This document shows, in pieces, positions 26,232 through 34,689 of a stretch of DNA of 64,000 nucleotides. Position 1 is the first letter of the stretch. The number at the start of each line of letters is the position of its first letter. The DNA comes from Deltaproteobacteria bacterium (lineage in GTDB: Bacteria; Bdellovibrionota; UBA1018): assembly GCA_013286765.1 (NCBI GenBank), contig JABDFB010000002.1, positions 1 through 64,000 on the forward strand, written 5' to 3'. The position numbers and the translations under genes are program-made. The notes beneath the pieces were generated by a model. That model was not told the DNA's origin. It did no database searches and saw only the letters and a program-made list of their open reading frames with translations.

Positions 26232-26894
26232 TTATAGCATTTCTAAGAGATCCACTACACCATTAACCACAAAGTTAGGCTTTAATTCTAGAAGGGATGA
26301 ACTCTCGTCATATCCTTGAAGTACTGCCACTGAGTGAATACCGACTTCTCGGGCAGCCAATAGATCACTTCTTGAATCTCCTACCATTATGACTTCGGGC
26401 AGGTGAAGTGACCATTTCCTAACTACTGTTTCTAACATTTGGGTTTTAGTTAAGCTTACGGATTTGCTACTGTCAAGGCAAACCACGTCTCGAAAGGGTC
26501 CAAGTTTTTTTATTTCGATTATTTTTCGTGTTGGGAATTCTCTCTTGTTTGTCGCGATGTAGGTGTAGATCCCTCGAGAATGAAGAGTCTCCAGAAGAGG
26601 AGATACACCTTCGAATACAGACGTCTTTGTGTAGTCGGAGTTGTCATACAAAGTCTTGAACTCCTTTGCAATTGCTACGATTTCTTGAGGGCTCAAAGAA
26701 GGATTGATAGAACTTATAATTTTATCAAGAGGGGGGCCTATGAATTTCTTCATTACATTCAAGTTTGCAGAAATAGGATTTCTGTGGCCGCTCAGTTCGA
26801 ACGCTTTCCCAAGACAGGATAGAACTTCATCGGCAGAATCAATGAGAGTTCCATCTAAATCAAAAATAAAGTGGGAGTAGTATTCGAGCGTCAT
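26232..26894 (-). CDS. HAD-superfamily phosphatase (Gph-like)
   Basis: ATG 26894 overlaps the kinase stop as ATGA and gives MTLEYYSHFIFDLDGTLIDS; the open frame further upstream is the antisense-free shadow of the kinase end. About 220 residues with HAD motif I DLDGT, motif II in YIATNK, the conserved lysine in SLTKTQML and motif IV MVGDSRSD. The cap-domain layout is phosphoglycolate-phosphatase-like. Within this operon it would dephosphorylate a sugar or cyclitol phosphate made by the cyclase or kinase; that use is inferred from position. Confidence 0.82.
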   Translation of the reverse strand: MTLEYYSHFIFDLDGTLIDSADEVLSCLGKAFELSGHRNPISANLNVMKKFIGPPLDKIISSINPSLSPQEIVAIAKEFKTLYDNSDYTKTSVFEGVSPLLETLHSRGIYTYIATNKREFPTRKIIEIKKLGPFRDVVCLDSSKSVSLTKTQMLETVVRKWSLHLPEVIMVGDSRSDLLAAREVGIHSVAVLQGYDESSSLLELKPNFVVNGVVDLLEML

Positions 26895-28285
26895 GTTTCC
26901 CATTTTGCCTGCAACTTTTGGTTTTCTTGGGTCATCGTCGATAGGTTTTTTAAACCTTCTAGTGTTTCGTCGGCAGTAGCGTGTCCTTGCTTTACTTCTC
27001 TGCCTGTAACATTTGCTATAACTCCAGAAATAACTGGGATCTTTTGAGGAATACCGCCGCTTACTATAATCTGCTTTAAGACATGGTCTGGATCGATTTT
27101 CTCTATAAGATCGCAATACTGGTAAGCGAGCGTTCTGATTAGCGATGCGAGATAATTTTTAAGCGAAAGAGAACCTTCCTGTATTTCTTGAATCGATCCA
27201 CCGGAGGAGTAATTCCATCCACCAGGAAAAAAAGATAGATTCATCTTAAGAGTGGAATTAAGAATATCTTCCATACTAAGGGTAGTTAGAATGTCCCAAA
27301 ACGAAAGGTTATTGACGCCGCAGGCTTTAGCAATGTCTTCCAGAAAGACCATACAAACGTTCAGAGCTCTGCCTGCTGGAATATGAGTGATGGTCGCAAG
27401 TCTCCGACCTTCAAAATAGGGACGATACTCTAGTATTTCAACTTTGTTGGGATAATCAATAATGGATACTTGTGAGCCGGTTCCGATATTAACAGAAATA
27501 GTTTTTGAAGGAAGATTTCCCGCGCCTAAGACTGCGCAAGGGTGATCTCCAACACCCAGATATACGGGAATTTGTTTTTGCCGGTATTTCATGGTCGCAC
27601 TGGGTACGACCGCCTCAGTCACTTCATTAAAAGCCACTCTTTTGCCCGTACGTTCGAGAATATATTCTTGCAGTTGAGTCGAGGGACGATGTGTGTTCAG
27701 GTCATAGAATCCAAGACCAGCAGCCATTGTTTCGTGTGCAATATTCCTGTGCGCGTCGACGCAGATCGATAGCCATTCTGGTAGCGAAATAATTTTACAT
27801 GGTTTTGGTAGATCCGCATTCTGCGCTAAGTGGTAGAAATTAGAAAAGGGAAGACTGGGACGCAGACGCATTCCCGTAATGCTCTTATAAAAACCAGAAC
27901 AGTCTTTGCTAATTTGGGCGAAAGTGGATGTATCCCCACTGCCTTCGAGTGACCGTTGGTCTTTCCAACTGATATAGGGAGTAAGGGGTTTGTTATTCTC
28001 GTCGGTGACTATGAAGCCATGCATTTCACTGCAAATGAGAATTTTTTCAACAGAGAAATTAAGGTCTTGTATATAGGTTTTGCACAAACCTAAGAACGTG
28101 GACTTAATAGTATCCAAAGAAACTTCGTACTTCTGAGCTTTTTCGCTCAGCTGAGCTTGGACGAGATTGGGCGAAGTGGGCTGGCTCTGCGGATGGGAAA
28201 ATTCTCCTGTCGATAAGTCCAAGAGAATAGACTTAATTCGTGAAGCACCGAAGTCTAGAAGCAAAGCATAGCGCTGAAGACTCAA
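26891..28285 (-). CDS. FGGY-family carbohydrate kinase
   Basis: 464 residues. LLLDFGASRIKSILLDL is the N-terminal ATP/phosphate-1 segment. HGFIVTDENNKPLTPYISWKDQR is the sugar-binding part, GVGDHPCAVLGAG the hinge, NIGTGSQVSIID phosphate-2, and IIVSGGIPQKIPVISGVIANVTGREV the adenosine segment. The GDHPCAVLGAG pattern and general form bring it near sedoheptulokinase-like members, but sugar choice cannot be read. It overlaps both neighbours by ATGA, so it is made in balance with the cyclase and phosphatase. Confidence 0.82.
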   Translation of the reverse strand: MSLQRYALLLDFGASRIKSILLDLSTGEFSHPQSQPTSPNLVQAQLSEKAQKYEVSLDTIKSTFLGLCKTYIQDLNFSVEKILICSEMHGFIVTDENNKPLTPYISWKDQRSLEGSGDTSTFAQISKDCSGFYKSITGMRLRPSLPFSNFYHLAQNADLPKPCKIISLPEWLSICVDAHRNIAHETMAAGLGFYDLNTHRPSTQLQEYILERTGKRVAFNEVTEAVVPSATMKYRQKQIPVYLGVGDHPCAVLGAGNLPSKTISVNIGTGSQVSIIDYPNKVEILEYRPYFEGRRLATITHIPAGRALNVCMVFLEDIAKACGVNNLSFWDILTTLSMEDILNSTLKMNLSFFPGGWNYSSGGSIQEIQEGSLSLKNYLASLIRTLAYQYCDLIEKIDPDHVLKQIIVSGGIPQKIPVISGVIANVTGREVKQGHATADETLEGLKNLSTMTQENQKLQAKWET

Positions 28286-29430
28286 TGAAATACCTCTTGA
28301 ATAATCGTTTTAATTTCAGAAGTAAGCTCATCGTTAAGAGGGAGCGACAAAAATTTCATCTGGCCGATCGAATGAAGGATCACGAAATTGACAGTATTTC
28401 CTGTCGTTTTCTTGTCTTTTTTCAAAAGACTTTTGAGTTTTTCGCTATCAACGTTGAGAATTCTCTTTTTTAAGTGAGCTGGAATCAGGTTTGATGCCAT
28501 CCCTTTGATCAAGTCCGATTCTTTTCGGGGTAAGAGATTCCTTCGGACGCTTAACTCGTTGACAATGAGAACACCCATCGTAACTGCTATCCCATGTGGA
28601 ATTTCATACTCGGAAATGACCTCAAGCGCGTGTCCGATCGTATGCCCGTAGTTCATACTTCTTCGGAGATCAAGCTCAAATTCATCTTCCTCGACTACCG
28701 CTTTTTTAACAGCAAGGGAGCCAAGGACTAGCGCTAATGCCTGTGCGTTAGTGAGAGTGTCCACCCCCTGAAAATTTCTTAGAAAATTCTCGACTCCAGG
28801 TTTTCCACCCGTAATATGTAGTTTTATAACCTCGCCTAGTCCCGATACAATTTCGTGTTGGCTCAGGGTTTTTAAAAAACCGCAATTAATTATAATCTGT
28901 GATGGAGCAGAAAAAAGGGCGATCTGGTTCTTTGTCTGCTTGTAGTTAAGCCCCGTTTTTCCGCCAATGCAACTATCACACTGAGATAAAAGCGTTGTTG
29001 GAAAATAGACCCAAGGAATGCCCCGCTTAAATGTTGCGGCCGCGTAGGCTCCTACGTCCTGAATGATTCCGCCGCCGACAACTACCAGCTTTTCTCCCTT
29101 GGTAAGTTTATTAAAATTCATGAAGTCAACCACAGAGAGCATGCCGTCAACCGTCTTAAAATCTTCGGTCGCTTTTGCCTTCAAAATTTTGTTACTTGGA
29201 TGAGTGATGCAGTCGCCGTAAAGCTCCCAAACTCTTTCGTCGATTAGTAGAAGATAGTTTGGATCTTCCGAGAGGATTTGCTGGACAGTCTTTCCGGGTT
29301 TTTCGTTTGTGTCAAAAATAACAGAATAGGGTCTTGGAACAGATTTTACTTCAAATCGAATTTTGTCAGCGATGGGTGGTATCTCTAGAGAAAACTCCTT
29401 TTCTTGAATTTTAAATGTTGATGGATTCAC
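28282..29430 (-). CDS. 3-Dehydroquinate synthase-family cyclase
   Basis: 382 residues of the sugar-phosphate-cyclase family (AroB, EEVS and relatives). NAD site VVGGGIIQDVGAYAAATF (117-134); PTTLLSQCDSCIGGKTGLN (144-162) with Lys158; metal ligands Glu200 (GLGEVIKL), His263 (NYGHTIGHALE) and His279 (IPHG); DKK in the C-terminal domain. Arg256, Asn260 and His267 match AroB residues that bind a carboxylated substrate, and these are usually changed in sedoheptulose-7-phosphate cyclases. The N-terminal 100 residues are unlike AroB. It lies in an operon with SDR, FGGY kinase, HAD phosphatase and NeuB-like synthase rather than aroK, so a dedicated sugar-acid or cyclitol role is more likely than housekeeping shikimate synthesis. 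Confidence 0.82.
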   Translation of the reverse strand: MNPSTFKIQEKEFSLEIPPIADKIRFEVKSVPRPYSVIFDTNEKPGKTVQQILSEDPNYLLLIDERVWELYGDCITHPSNKILKAKATEDFKTVDGMLSVVDFMNFNKLTKGEKLVVVGGGIIQDVGAYAAATFKRGIPWVYFPTTLLSQCDSCIGGKTGLNYKQTKNQIALFSAPSQIIINCGFLKTLSQHEIVSGLGEVIKLHITGGKPGVENFLRNFQGVDTLTNAQALALVLGSLAVKKAVVEEDEFELDLRRSMNYGHTIGHALEVISEYEIPHGIAVTMGVLIVNELSVRRNLLPRKESDLIKGMASNLIPAHLKKRILNVDSEKLKSLLKKDKKTTGNTVNFVILHSIGQMKFLSLPLNDELTSEIKTIIQEVFH

Positions 29431-30122
29431 TCCTGAAACCCTCCAATTGAATAGCCGCCGTCCGCAACAATGTCCTGTCCATGAATGAAGTTATTCTGCG
29501 AGGAACAAAGAAAATAGGCGATGTGAGCGATGTCTTCCGGTTGTCCGAGCTTATTTCCTAAAGGTATCTTTCTCTCCAGCGAGCGAATAGTATCGCTATC
29601 ATTATTCTTGCGAGTCAATTTCGTATCAATAAACCCCGGGGAGATAGAATTGACTCGAATATTAAAAGGTCCCAATTCCAACGCTAAGGTTTTGACAACT
29701 CCGTTTAGGGCATGCTTGGCGGTGGAATAGGCTAGTCTACCAACGCGAGAAAAGGAGCCGTAGAGGGAGGAAATGGCTAATATGGATCCTGATTTTCTTT
29801 CTTTAAAAGACGGGATCAAAACCTGTGCCGTGTATAGGAATCCCAGGGTATTCACTGAAAGCGCTGTTTCGATGTCTTCCCGGGAAACGCTTTCTACCTT
29901 CTTTGGATTATTCCAGCCGGCACTTTGGACGAGTACATCATATTCTTTCGAATGAGTAGCAAAGTAACTATCTATTGCCTTTGGATTGGTGAGATCAAGA
30001 TCCTGGCGGCCAAGGCTGGTCACTTGATCGCCAGCTTCACGAAATCGTTGGACGATTGCGCTTCCAATGTCTCCGTGCCCCCCTAGAACCAATACTCGAC
30101 GAGTTATAGATGAATTTGCCAC
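29427..30122 (-). CDS. Short-chain dehydrogenase/reductase
   Basis: 231-residue SDR of the FabG-like type. LVLGGHGDIGSAI is the NAD(P) loop, VQSAGWNN the NAG-like motif, SISSLYGS and YSTAKHA the catalytic Ser-Tyr-Lys, and NSISPGFIDT and ADGGYSIGG the standard end. First gene of the minus operon; it overlaps the cyclase by ATGA. A redox step on the ring ketone or sugar produced by the cyclase is the natural proposal. The divergent ABC exporter operon starts about 155 bases away. Confidence 0.85.
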   Translation of the reverse strand: MANSSITRRVLVLGGHGDIGSAIVQRFREAGDQVTSLGRQDLDLTNPKAIDSYFATHSKEYDVLVQSAGWNNPKKVESVSREDIETALSVNTLGFLYTAQVLIPSFKERKSGSILAISSLYGSFSRVGRLAYSTAKHALNGVVKTLALELGPFNIRVNSISPGFIDTKLTRKNNDSDTIRSLERKIPLGNKLGQPEDIAHIAYFLCSSQNNFIHGQDIVADGGYSIGGFQE

Positions 30123-30276
30123 AAAGTTTTAGGTATCGTATAAATGCTAGGTTAGTCAACGTTCATCTGAAGCGATCTAGCGCAGCTGCTTGGGCAAAAA
30201 AAGGAATGCCGATTGCTATCTAGAATGGATATATCGAAAAATAAATTGTATTATAAGGAACTTAGGATTGTCTGCA

Positions 30277-31080
30277 ATGTCATCAAAAAGCACTACTCTT
30301 AACACCCTTCTATTTGATCCTTTCTGCTTAAGAAAGAAATTTTTGGTTTTCAACCTTGTCAGTCGAAATCTGAAGATAAAGTACCGACGGTCGATTGTGG
30401 GAATATTTTGGACCCTTCTATCTCCCACTGCGATGGGATTTGTTTATTATTTTGTATTTAAAATTATTTTGAAAGTACAAATTCCCCACTATTTGGCGTT
30501 CGTACTCAGTGGTGTGATGCCTTGGGCTTTCTTCAACCAGACCGTGCTTGAAGGTATGGAGTCCATTGTTGGAAATTGGGGAATTGTTTCGAAAGTTCCG
30601 ATTCCTATTCAAGTATTTTCCTATGTGAATGCTCTTACCAATTTAACAACCCTATTTTTAGCAATTCCTGTCTTGATAGGCGCGTCAGTTTTTACAGATG
30701 TTCCCCTTAGCCTCTCAGTGCTCTGTCTCCCGTTTTTACTACTTGCACTTTTTCTTATCGCCTATTTTGTCTCGCTTATCCTAAGCATTTTGTTCGTATT
30801 TTTTAGAGATTTAAGGCATTTAATGGGGATTATTCTTCAACTCTGGTTTTATGCTACACCAGTGATTTATGAAGAAGGAATGATCCCGAACAAACACCGC
30901 TGGATCATCGAGGTCAACCCTTTAGCGACGGTTTTTATAGCCATCCATAAAGTCATGGCGCAGGGAGTTTGGCCTACTCGAGTTGAACTACTTACTGTCG
31001 CCTTCTGGTGCGTATTTTTCTATTTGATTGGTAATTTGGTTTTAGTATTCGGCAGGCGTGAGATTGTGGAAAATATATGA
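30277..31080 (+). CDS. wzm: Polysaccharide ABC-2 exporter permease
   Basis: Inner-membrane subunit of an O-antigen/capsule-type ABC exporter. ATG 30277 with TTAGGA upstream gives a 267-residue protein of normal size; the open frame reaches back to 30190. It has a cytoplasmic amphipathic N-terminus, FLVFNLVSRNLKIKYRRSIVGIFW, then six predicted membrane segments including VLSGVMPWAFFNQT, LPFLLLALFLIAYFVSLILSIL and the C-terminal VAFWCVFFYLIGNLVLVFGRREIVE. FFRDLRHLMGIILQLWFYATPVIY is the typical ABC-2 signature area. It overlaps its ATPase gene by ATGA. Confidence 0.88.
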   Translation: MSSKSTTLNTLLFDPFCLRKKFLVFNLVSRNLKIKYRRSIVGIFWTLLSPTAMGFVYYFVFKIILKVQIPHYLAFVLSGVMPWAFFNQTVLEGMESIVGNWGIVSKVPIPIQVFSYVNALTNLTTLFLAIPVLIGASVFTDVPLSLSVLCLPFLLLALFLIAYFVSLILSILFVFFRDLRHLMGIILQLWFYATPVIYEEGMIPNKHRWIIEVNPLATVFIAIHKVMAQGVWPTRVELLTVAFWCVFFYLIGNLVLVFGRREIVENI

Positions 31081-31832
31081 CGACCCCTGTAATTAGTATA
31101 AAAGACGTCAGGAAAGATTTTCGTTTCTGGGACGATCGTCCGACAAGCGTCAAGACGATGTTGGTGGACATTCTCAAAGGAAAACTTCGATTTGGCATTA
31201 AAGAAGAATTTACAGTCTTAGAAGATATCAGTTTTGACATTTACCCGGGGGAGTTTGTTGGAATCATGGGCCGAAATGGTGCCGGCAAAAGTACCCTCTT
31301 GAAACTCATTTGTGGAATTTATAGTCCTACGAGTGGAACCATTGAAGTTAATTCGCAAATCGCTCCTCTCATCGAATTAGGTGCTGGCTTTGCCGGAGAC
31401 TTGTCGGGGTATGAAAATATATTTTTGAACGCTGCTATCTTGGGGCTTGGAAGGAAAGCAACAGAGAAAGCGATGGCAGGAATTTTAGAGTTCTCGGAGC
31501 TGGGCGAAATGATCCAAATGCCCGTGAAAAACTACTCGAGTGGAATGCTAGTTCGGTTGGGCTTCTCTATTGCCGCCCACTTGCCGTTCCCCATTCTTTT
31601 GATTGATGAAATTCTTGCTGTGGGCGATGCCGGATTTCAGATCAAATGCATTAATAAAGTAAGAGAAATGCATCAGGCAGGGCGAACTATAGTGCTCATT
31701 ACCCACAGTCCGGAGGCGGTGAAACAAAACTGCCAGCGCTGCATTGTCATCGAACAGAAAAAGAAAGTTCATGATGGTTCAGTCGAAGAGGGTGTGAATC
31801 TCTATTTGCGATCGGTATGCCCTACGGTCTAA
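31077..31832 (+). CDS. wzt: Polysaccharide ABC exporter ATPase
   Basis: 251 residues. Walker A GRNGAGKST (about 65-73), Q-loop region SQIAPLIELGAGFAGDLSG typical of Wzt/TagH/KpsT, signature YSSGM (about 151-155), Walker B ILLIDE and H-loop LITHS. The protein ends soon after the nucleotide-binding domain, so it lacks the C-terminal carbohydrate-binding domain of Wzt proteins that read a modified chain end. Coupled to wzm by ATGA. Its last 11 bases overlap the end of the convergent glycosyltransferase gene. Confidence 0.9.
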   Translation: MTTPVISIKDVRKDFRFWDDRPTSVKTMLVDILKGKLRFGIKEEFTVLEDISFDIYPGEFVGIMGRNGAGKSTLLKLICGIYSPTSGTIEVNSQIAPLIELGAGFAGDLSGYENIFLNAAILGLGRKATEKAMAGILEFSELGEMIQMPVKNYSSGMLVRLGFSIAAHLPFPILLIDEILAVGDAGFQIKCINKVREMHQAGRTIVLITHSPEAVKQNCQRCIVIEQKKKVHDGSVEEGVNLYLRSVCPTV

Positions 31833-32781
31833 CGGATCGTTGCTGTCGAATTAAAGAAGGAATTTCAAGTACTTTGCCAATCGCTCTGGAAAAACAGGCT
31901 CGAGCGATGGCAGGATCCTTTCTCAGATTTATTAGACCGAGTATCAAAAATCCTATTCCAAAATCCCACGGATAAATGAAAACTAAACGATCCAAAAAAG
32001 GAAGAGGGCCGTCGGTTTGCGAGACACTCAAAGCGAAGCTATACGATTTATTCCAGTTGGCTCGACATTTTTCTAGAATTCCGGGTGAGTTATTGGGGAC
32101 ATACAGAAGGCTTTTGAAGGGAGTTACTCCCAGTTCATTGTTTCCGTGCTGACGGTAGGCATAGAGGGCTTTTGGTATCGGAACAACTCTCCCGTAACGG
32201 GCGGCTAGATAAGGGTACCAGTGGTCATGATAATGAACACCGTCAGGGATAACAGGAAATCTTCTGGCTAGATTGGCATCAAAGAGCATCGAGCAACCGG
32301 CAACCATGTTGCGAACGATAAAGTGTCTAGGTCTTGAGTTCTTCACCCCCCGTTTTTCTAATTTCCATGCGGTTTCATAGCTGATTTTGTCTGCTATCAA
32401 TAAATTCATATCCGAATGGACCAAACTTAAAGAGGGTAGTTCTTTATAAAAGTCTAAACATACTGCCAGTTTATTAGGAAACCAGATATCGTCTTGGTCT
32501 GCGCATGCAATAGCATCAACGTGGAGATCTAGGACTTTTTGAATCGCTTTTTCGAAGTTCTTTTTGGCACCAAGGCGAACTTCATTCTCAATCCATATGA
32601 ATTTTGAATCGGTTAGAAAAGACTCTAACTTTGGCATTTTCCTGAGGTCTTTGACAGGCGAATCAAGAGTGACAATACAATTCCAATTTTGATACTCTTG
32701 ATTGCGAATAGACAAGAGCTGCTCGTAAAAGTAGTCAGGGTGGGGTTTGTAGGCGGCTAACGCAATGCCAATCTTAGTCAA
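31822..32781 (-). CDS. GT2 family glycosyltransferase
   Basis: 319 residues. GIALAAYKPHPDYFYEQLLSI opens a GT-A fold; CIVTLDSP and CADQDDIWFPNKL (the DxD area, about 95-107) bind the nucleotide sugar, and VHYHDHWYPYLAARYG is a C-terminal conserved part. Similar to rhamnosyltransferase-like enzymes of O-antigen clusters. Its start overlaps the end of the GtrB-like gene, so it is the last member of the minus operon rfbF - rfbJ-like - gtrB-like - GT2. The donor could be the CDP-dideoxyhexose made by this operon, but this is only a placement argument. Confidence 0.82.
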   Translation of the reverse strand: MTKIGIALAAYKPHPDYFYEQLLSIRNQEYQNWNCIVTLDSPVKDLRKMPKLESFLTDSKFIWIENEVRLGAKKNFEKAIQKVLDLHVDAIACADQDDIWFPNKLAVCLDFYKELPSLSLVHSDMNLLIADKISYETAWKLEKRGVKNSRPRHFIVRNMVAGCSMLFDANLARRFPVIPDGVHYHDHWYPYLAARYGRVVPIPKALYAYRQHGNNELGVTPFKSLLYVPNNSPGILEKCRANWNKSYSFALSVSQTDGPLPFLDRLVFIYPWDFGIGFLILGLINLRKDPAIARACFSRAIGKVLEIPSLIRQQRSVRP

Positions 32782-33709
32782 AGTTAATACGTTCCCTCTC
32801 TATTACCAGCGGTCGTTTCAGTACCTGTGTATGAATCGAGCCAATGTATTCACCTAAAATTCCAATAAAGAAGAGTTGTATAGAAGAGAACACGAAAACG
32901 CTAATCAATAATGGCGCTGTACCCATGACAAACTGTTGCCAATAAATTAATTTTAGGATCAAAAAAATGAAACCGATCATCAAACCAACGGCCGAAGCGG
33001 CAAAGCCAATCATGGTAGCAAGCCGGAGAGGAACTTTAGAATGGTTCGTAATTCCCAGCATCGCCATATCGTAGAGAGTGTAGAAGTTGTTTTTTGTAAT
33101 CCCTCGCCGTCTGGCTTTTTGTAGGTAGGGAATTTGACATAGTGAAAAACCTAACTCCATTACCAAACCCCTAAAATAAGGGTAGGGGTCGTCGATTTGT
33201 CTAAGAGTATGAATGACTTTTTGGTCATACAGTCCAAAGCCTGTGAAATTTTTGACCAGTGGAGTATCAGAGAGCGTATTAATCAGATAATAGTAGAATT
33301 TGCGAATGGCATACATCAACAGGGATTCTTCGCTGCCTTTTTTGACACCAATGACGACTTGGCAACCTTCTTCCCATTTTTTTAGTAGTTCCGGAATCAT
33401 GTCGGGCGGATCTTGAAAGTCGGCAACGAGGCTGATGACCGCCTGGCCACGGGCTTGCAATAGACCATGATAAGGTGAACGAATATGGCCAAAGTTTCGG
33501 GTATTTAAAATTACTTTTATATTTTTATCGCGGGCAGCAATAGCCTTCAATATCTGAGGTGTTTTATCTTTGGACCCGTTATCTATGAAAATATGCTCGT
33601 ACTGGTACTGAGGCAGTTTCGCAAAAGTCCCTTTTACCGCTTCGGAAAGAGCTTCGACATTTTCTTCTTCATTATAACAAGCTGTTACGACAGAGATGAG
33701 TTTTGACAT
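32774..33709 (-). CDS. GtrB/DPM1-like polyprenyl-phosphate glycosyltransferase
   Basis: 311 residues. SVVTACYNEEENVEAL, DNGSKDKT and LVADFQDPPDMIP (the catalytic Asp region, about 94-106) define a DPM1/GtrB-type GT2 that moves a sugar from a nucleotide to a lipid-phosphate carrier. Two C-terminal membrane helices follow (about 228-250 and 260-285) and end in LGEYIGSIHTQVLKRP, a motif of this group. The lipid-linked sugar would then be used on the periplasmic side. It starts 42 bases after the rfbJ-like gene and overlaps the next gene by 8 bases. Confidence 0.87.
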   Translation of the reverse strand: MSKLISVVTACYNEEENVEALSEAVKGTFAKLPQYQYEHIFIDNGSKDKTPQILKAIAARDKNIKVILNTRNFGHIRSPYHGLLQARGQAVISLVADFQDPPDMIPELLKKWEEGCQVVIGVKKGSEESLLMYAIRKFYYYLINTLSDTPLVKNFTGFGLYDQKVIHTLRQIDDPYPYFRGLVMELGFSLCQIPYLQKARRRGITKNNFYTLYDMAMLGITNHSKVPLRLATMIGFAASAVGLMIGFIFLILKLIYWQQFVMGTAPLLISVFVFSSIQLFFIGILGEYIGSIHTQVLKRPLVIERERINFD

Positions 33710-33751
33710 AATAGTTTTAATTTACCTACCTACATTCGAATGCTCACGCGT

Positions 33752-34627
33752 TCAGTTCATAATATTTCTAATTCCATCTTGCAAAGACCATTTGGCTTTC
33801 CAGCCAGGGAGTACAGGGCCGGCGTCCCACGGTTCCCGCATTTCTCTTGGTCGTTGTGGGAGTGCGTTCCATTGAATCTCGATATTTTTACCGGCGCCCT
33901 TTTGGAAAAGTTCGACGAGGTTTCTAATTTTTACAGGGTGTCCCGAGGTGAGACGATAAGATTGAAACGCTTCCGAAGACTCTCGGAGTATTTTCCAGGC
34001 TTGCGTGAAGCCTGCCACTGCATCTTCGACATGAATAAGATCTATCCAGTTTTCTCCGTCTGAAGTCTGGAACGGCTTTCCTGCCAGAGTGCACTCTCTC
34101 AGAATATTGAGCAGTTTTCTGCGTTGATCACCCGGACCATAAGTATCGGTGAGTTTGAGATTGAGCACACGGAGTGGGTGGAGTTCCGAATAGTATTTCA
34201 AAATGTCTTCAAAGGCTTGTTTCATGCCGGCGTATAAACAAACAGGCGAATATTCTTTTCCTTCGTAATTTTGCCAAACAGTCCCTGTATTTACAAGCAA
34301 TGGGACGTTTGCTTGAACCAGGGCGTCTGCTAAGAGTGTCCCAAAGCGAATATTGCCGTCAATCATAGCAGGAATATCTTCGTAAGAGTGTTGAGCTTTA
34401 AAGTGAGTTGCCAGATGAAAGCAGCAATCGGGCTGAATCGACTTTATAAGGTCTCTCAGTTCTTCAAAAGCATTATCGATCCAGTGCATTTGGAAGGGAT
34501 GCGTCTGAGTGTTTTTGCTTCGCCCTAATCCGTGAACATCGTGTCCCAGATTAGCCAAATATAAAGCTAATCGCGATCCGATAAATCCGGTTGCCCCAGT
34601 GATGAGAATTTTTGCTTTTGGTACCAT
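33752..34627 (-). CDS. RfbJ-like CDP-dideoxyhexose synthase (extended SDR)
   Basis: 291-residue NAD-dependent epimerase/dehydratase. ILITGATGFIGSRLA is the nucleotide loop, CFHLATHF matches the HLAT block of RfbJ, and LLVNTGTVW, LYAGMKQAFE (catalytic Tyr-x3-Lys) and TYGPGDQRRKLLN follow. This layout is that of CDP-abequose/paratose synthases, which reduce C4 of CDP-4-keto-3,6-dideoxyglucose. It lies directly behind rfbF, which supports the call. Whether abequose, paratose or another isomer is formed is not decidable here. Confidence 0.75.
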   Translation of the reverse strand: MVPKAKILITGATGFIGSRLALYLANLGHDVHGLGRSKNTQTHPFQMHWIDNAFEELRDLIKSIQPDCCFHLATHFKAQHSYEDIPAMIDGNIRFGTLLADALVQANVPLLVNTGTVWQNYEGKEYSPVCLYAGMKQAFEDILKYYSELHPLRVLNLKLTDTYGPGDQRRKLLNILRECTLAGKPFQTSDGENWIDLIHVEDAVAGFTQAWKILRESSEAFQSYRLTSGHPVKIRNLVELFQKGAGKNIEIQWNALPQRPREMREPWDAGPVLPGWKAKWSLQDGIRNIMN

Positions 34628-34689
34628 TTGTGTTTTTCTGCTGGCGTGATTCTAGACCCTTAAAGCAGAATCGGCAAGATGTGAGAGAA

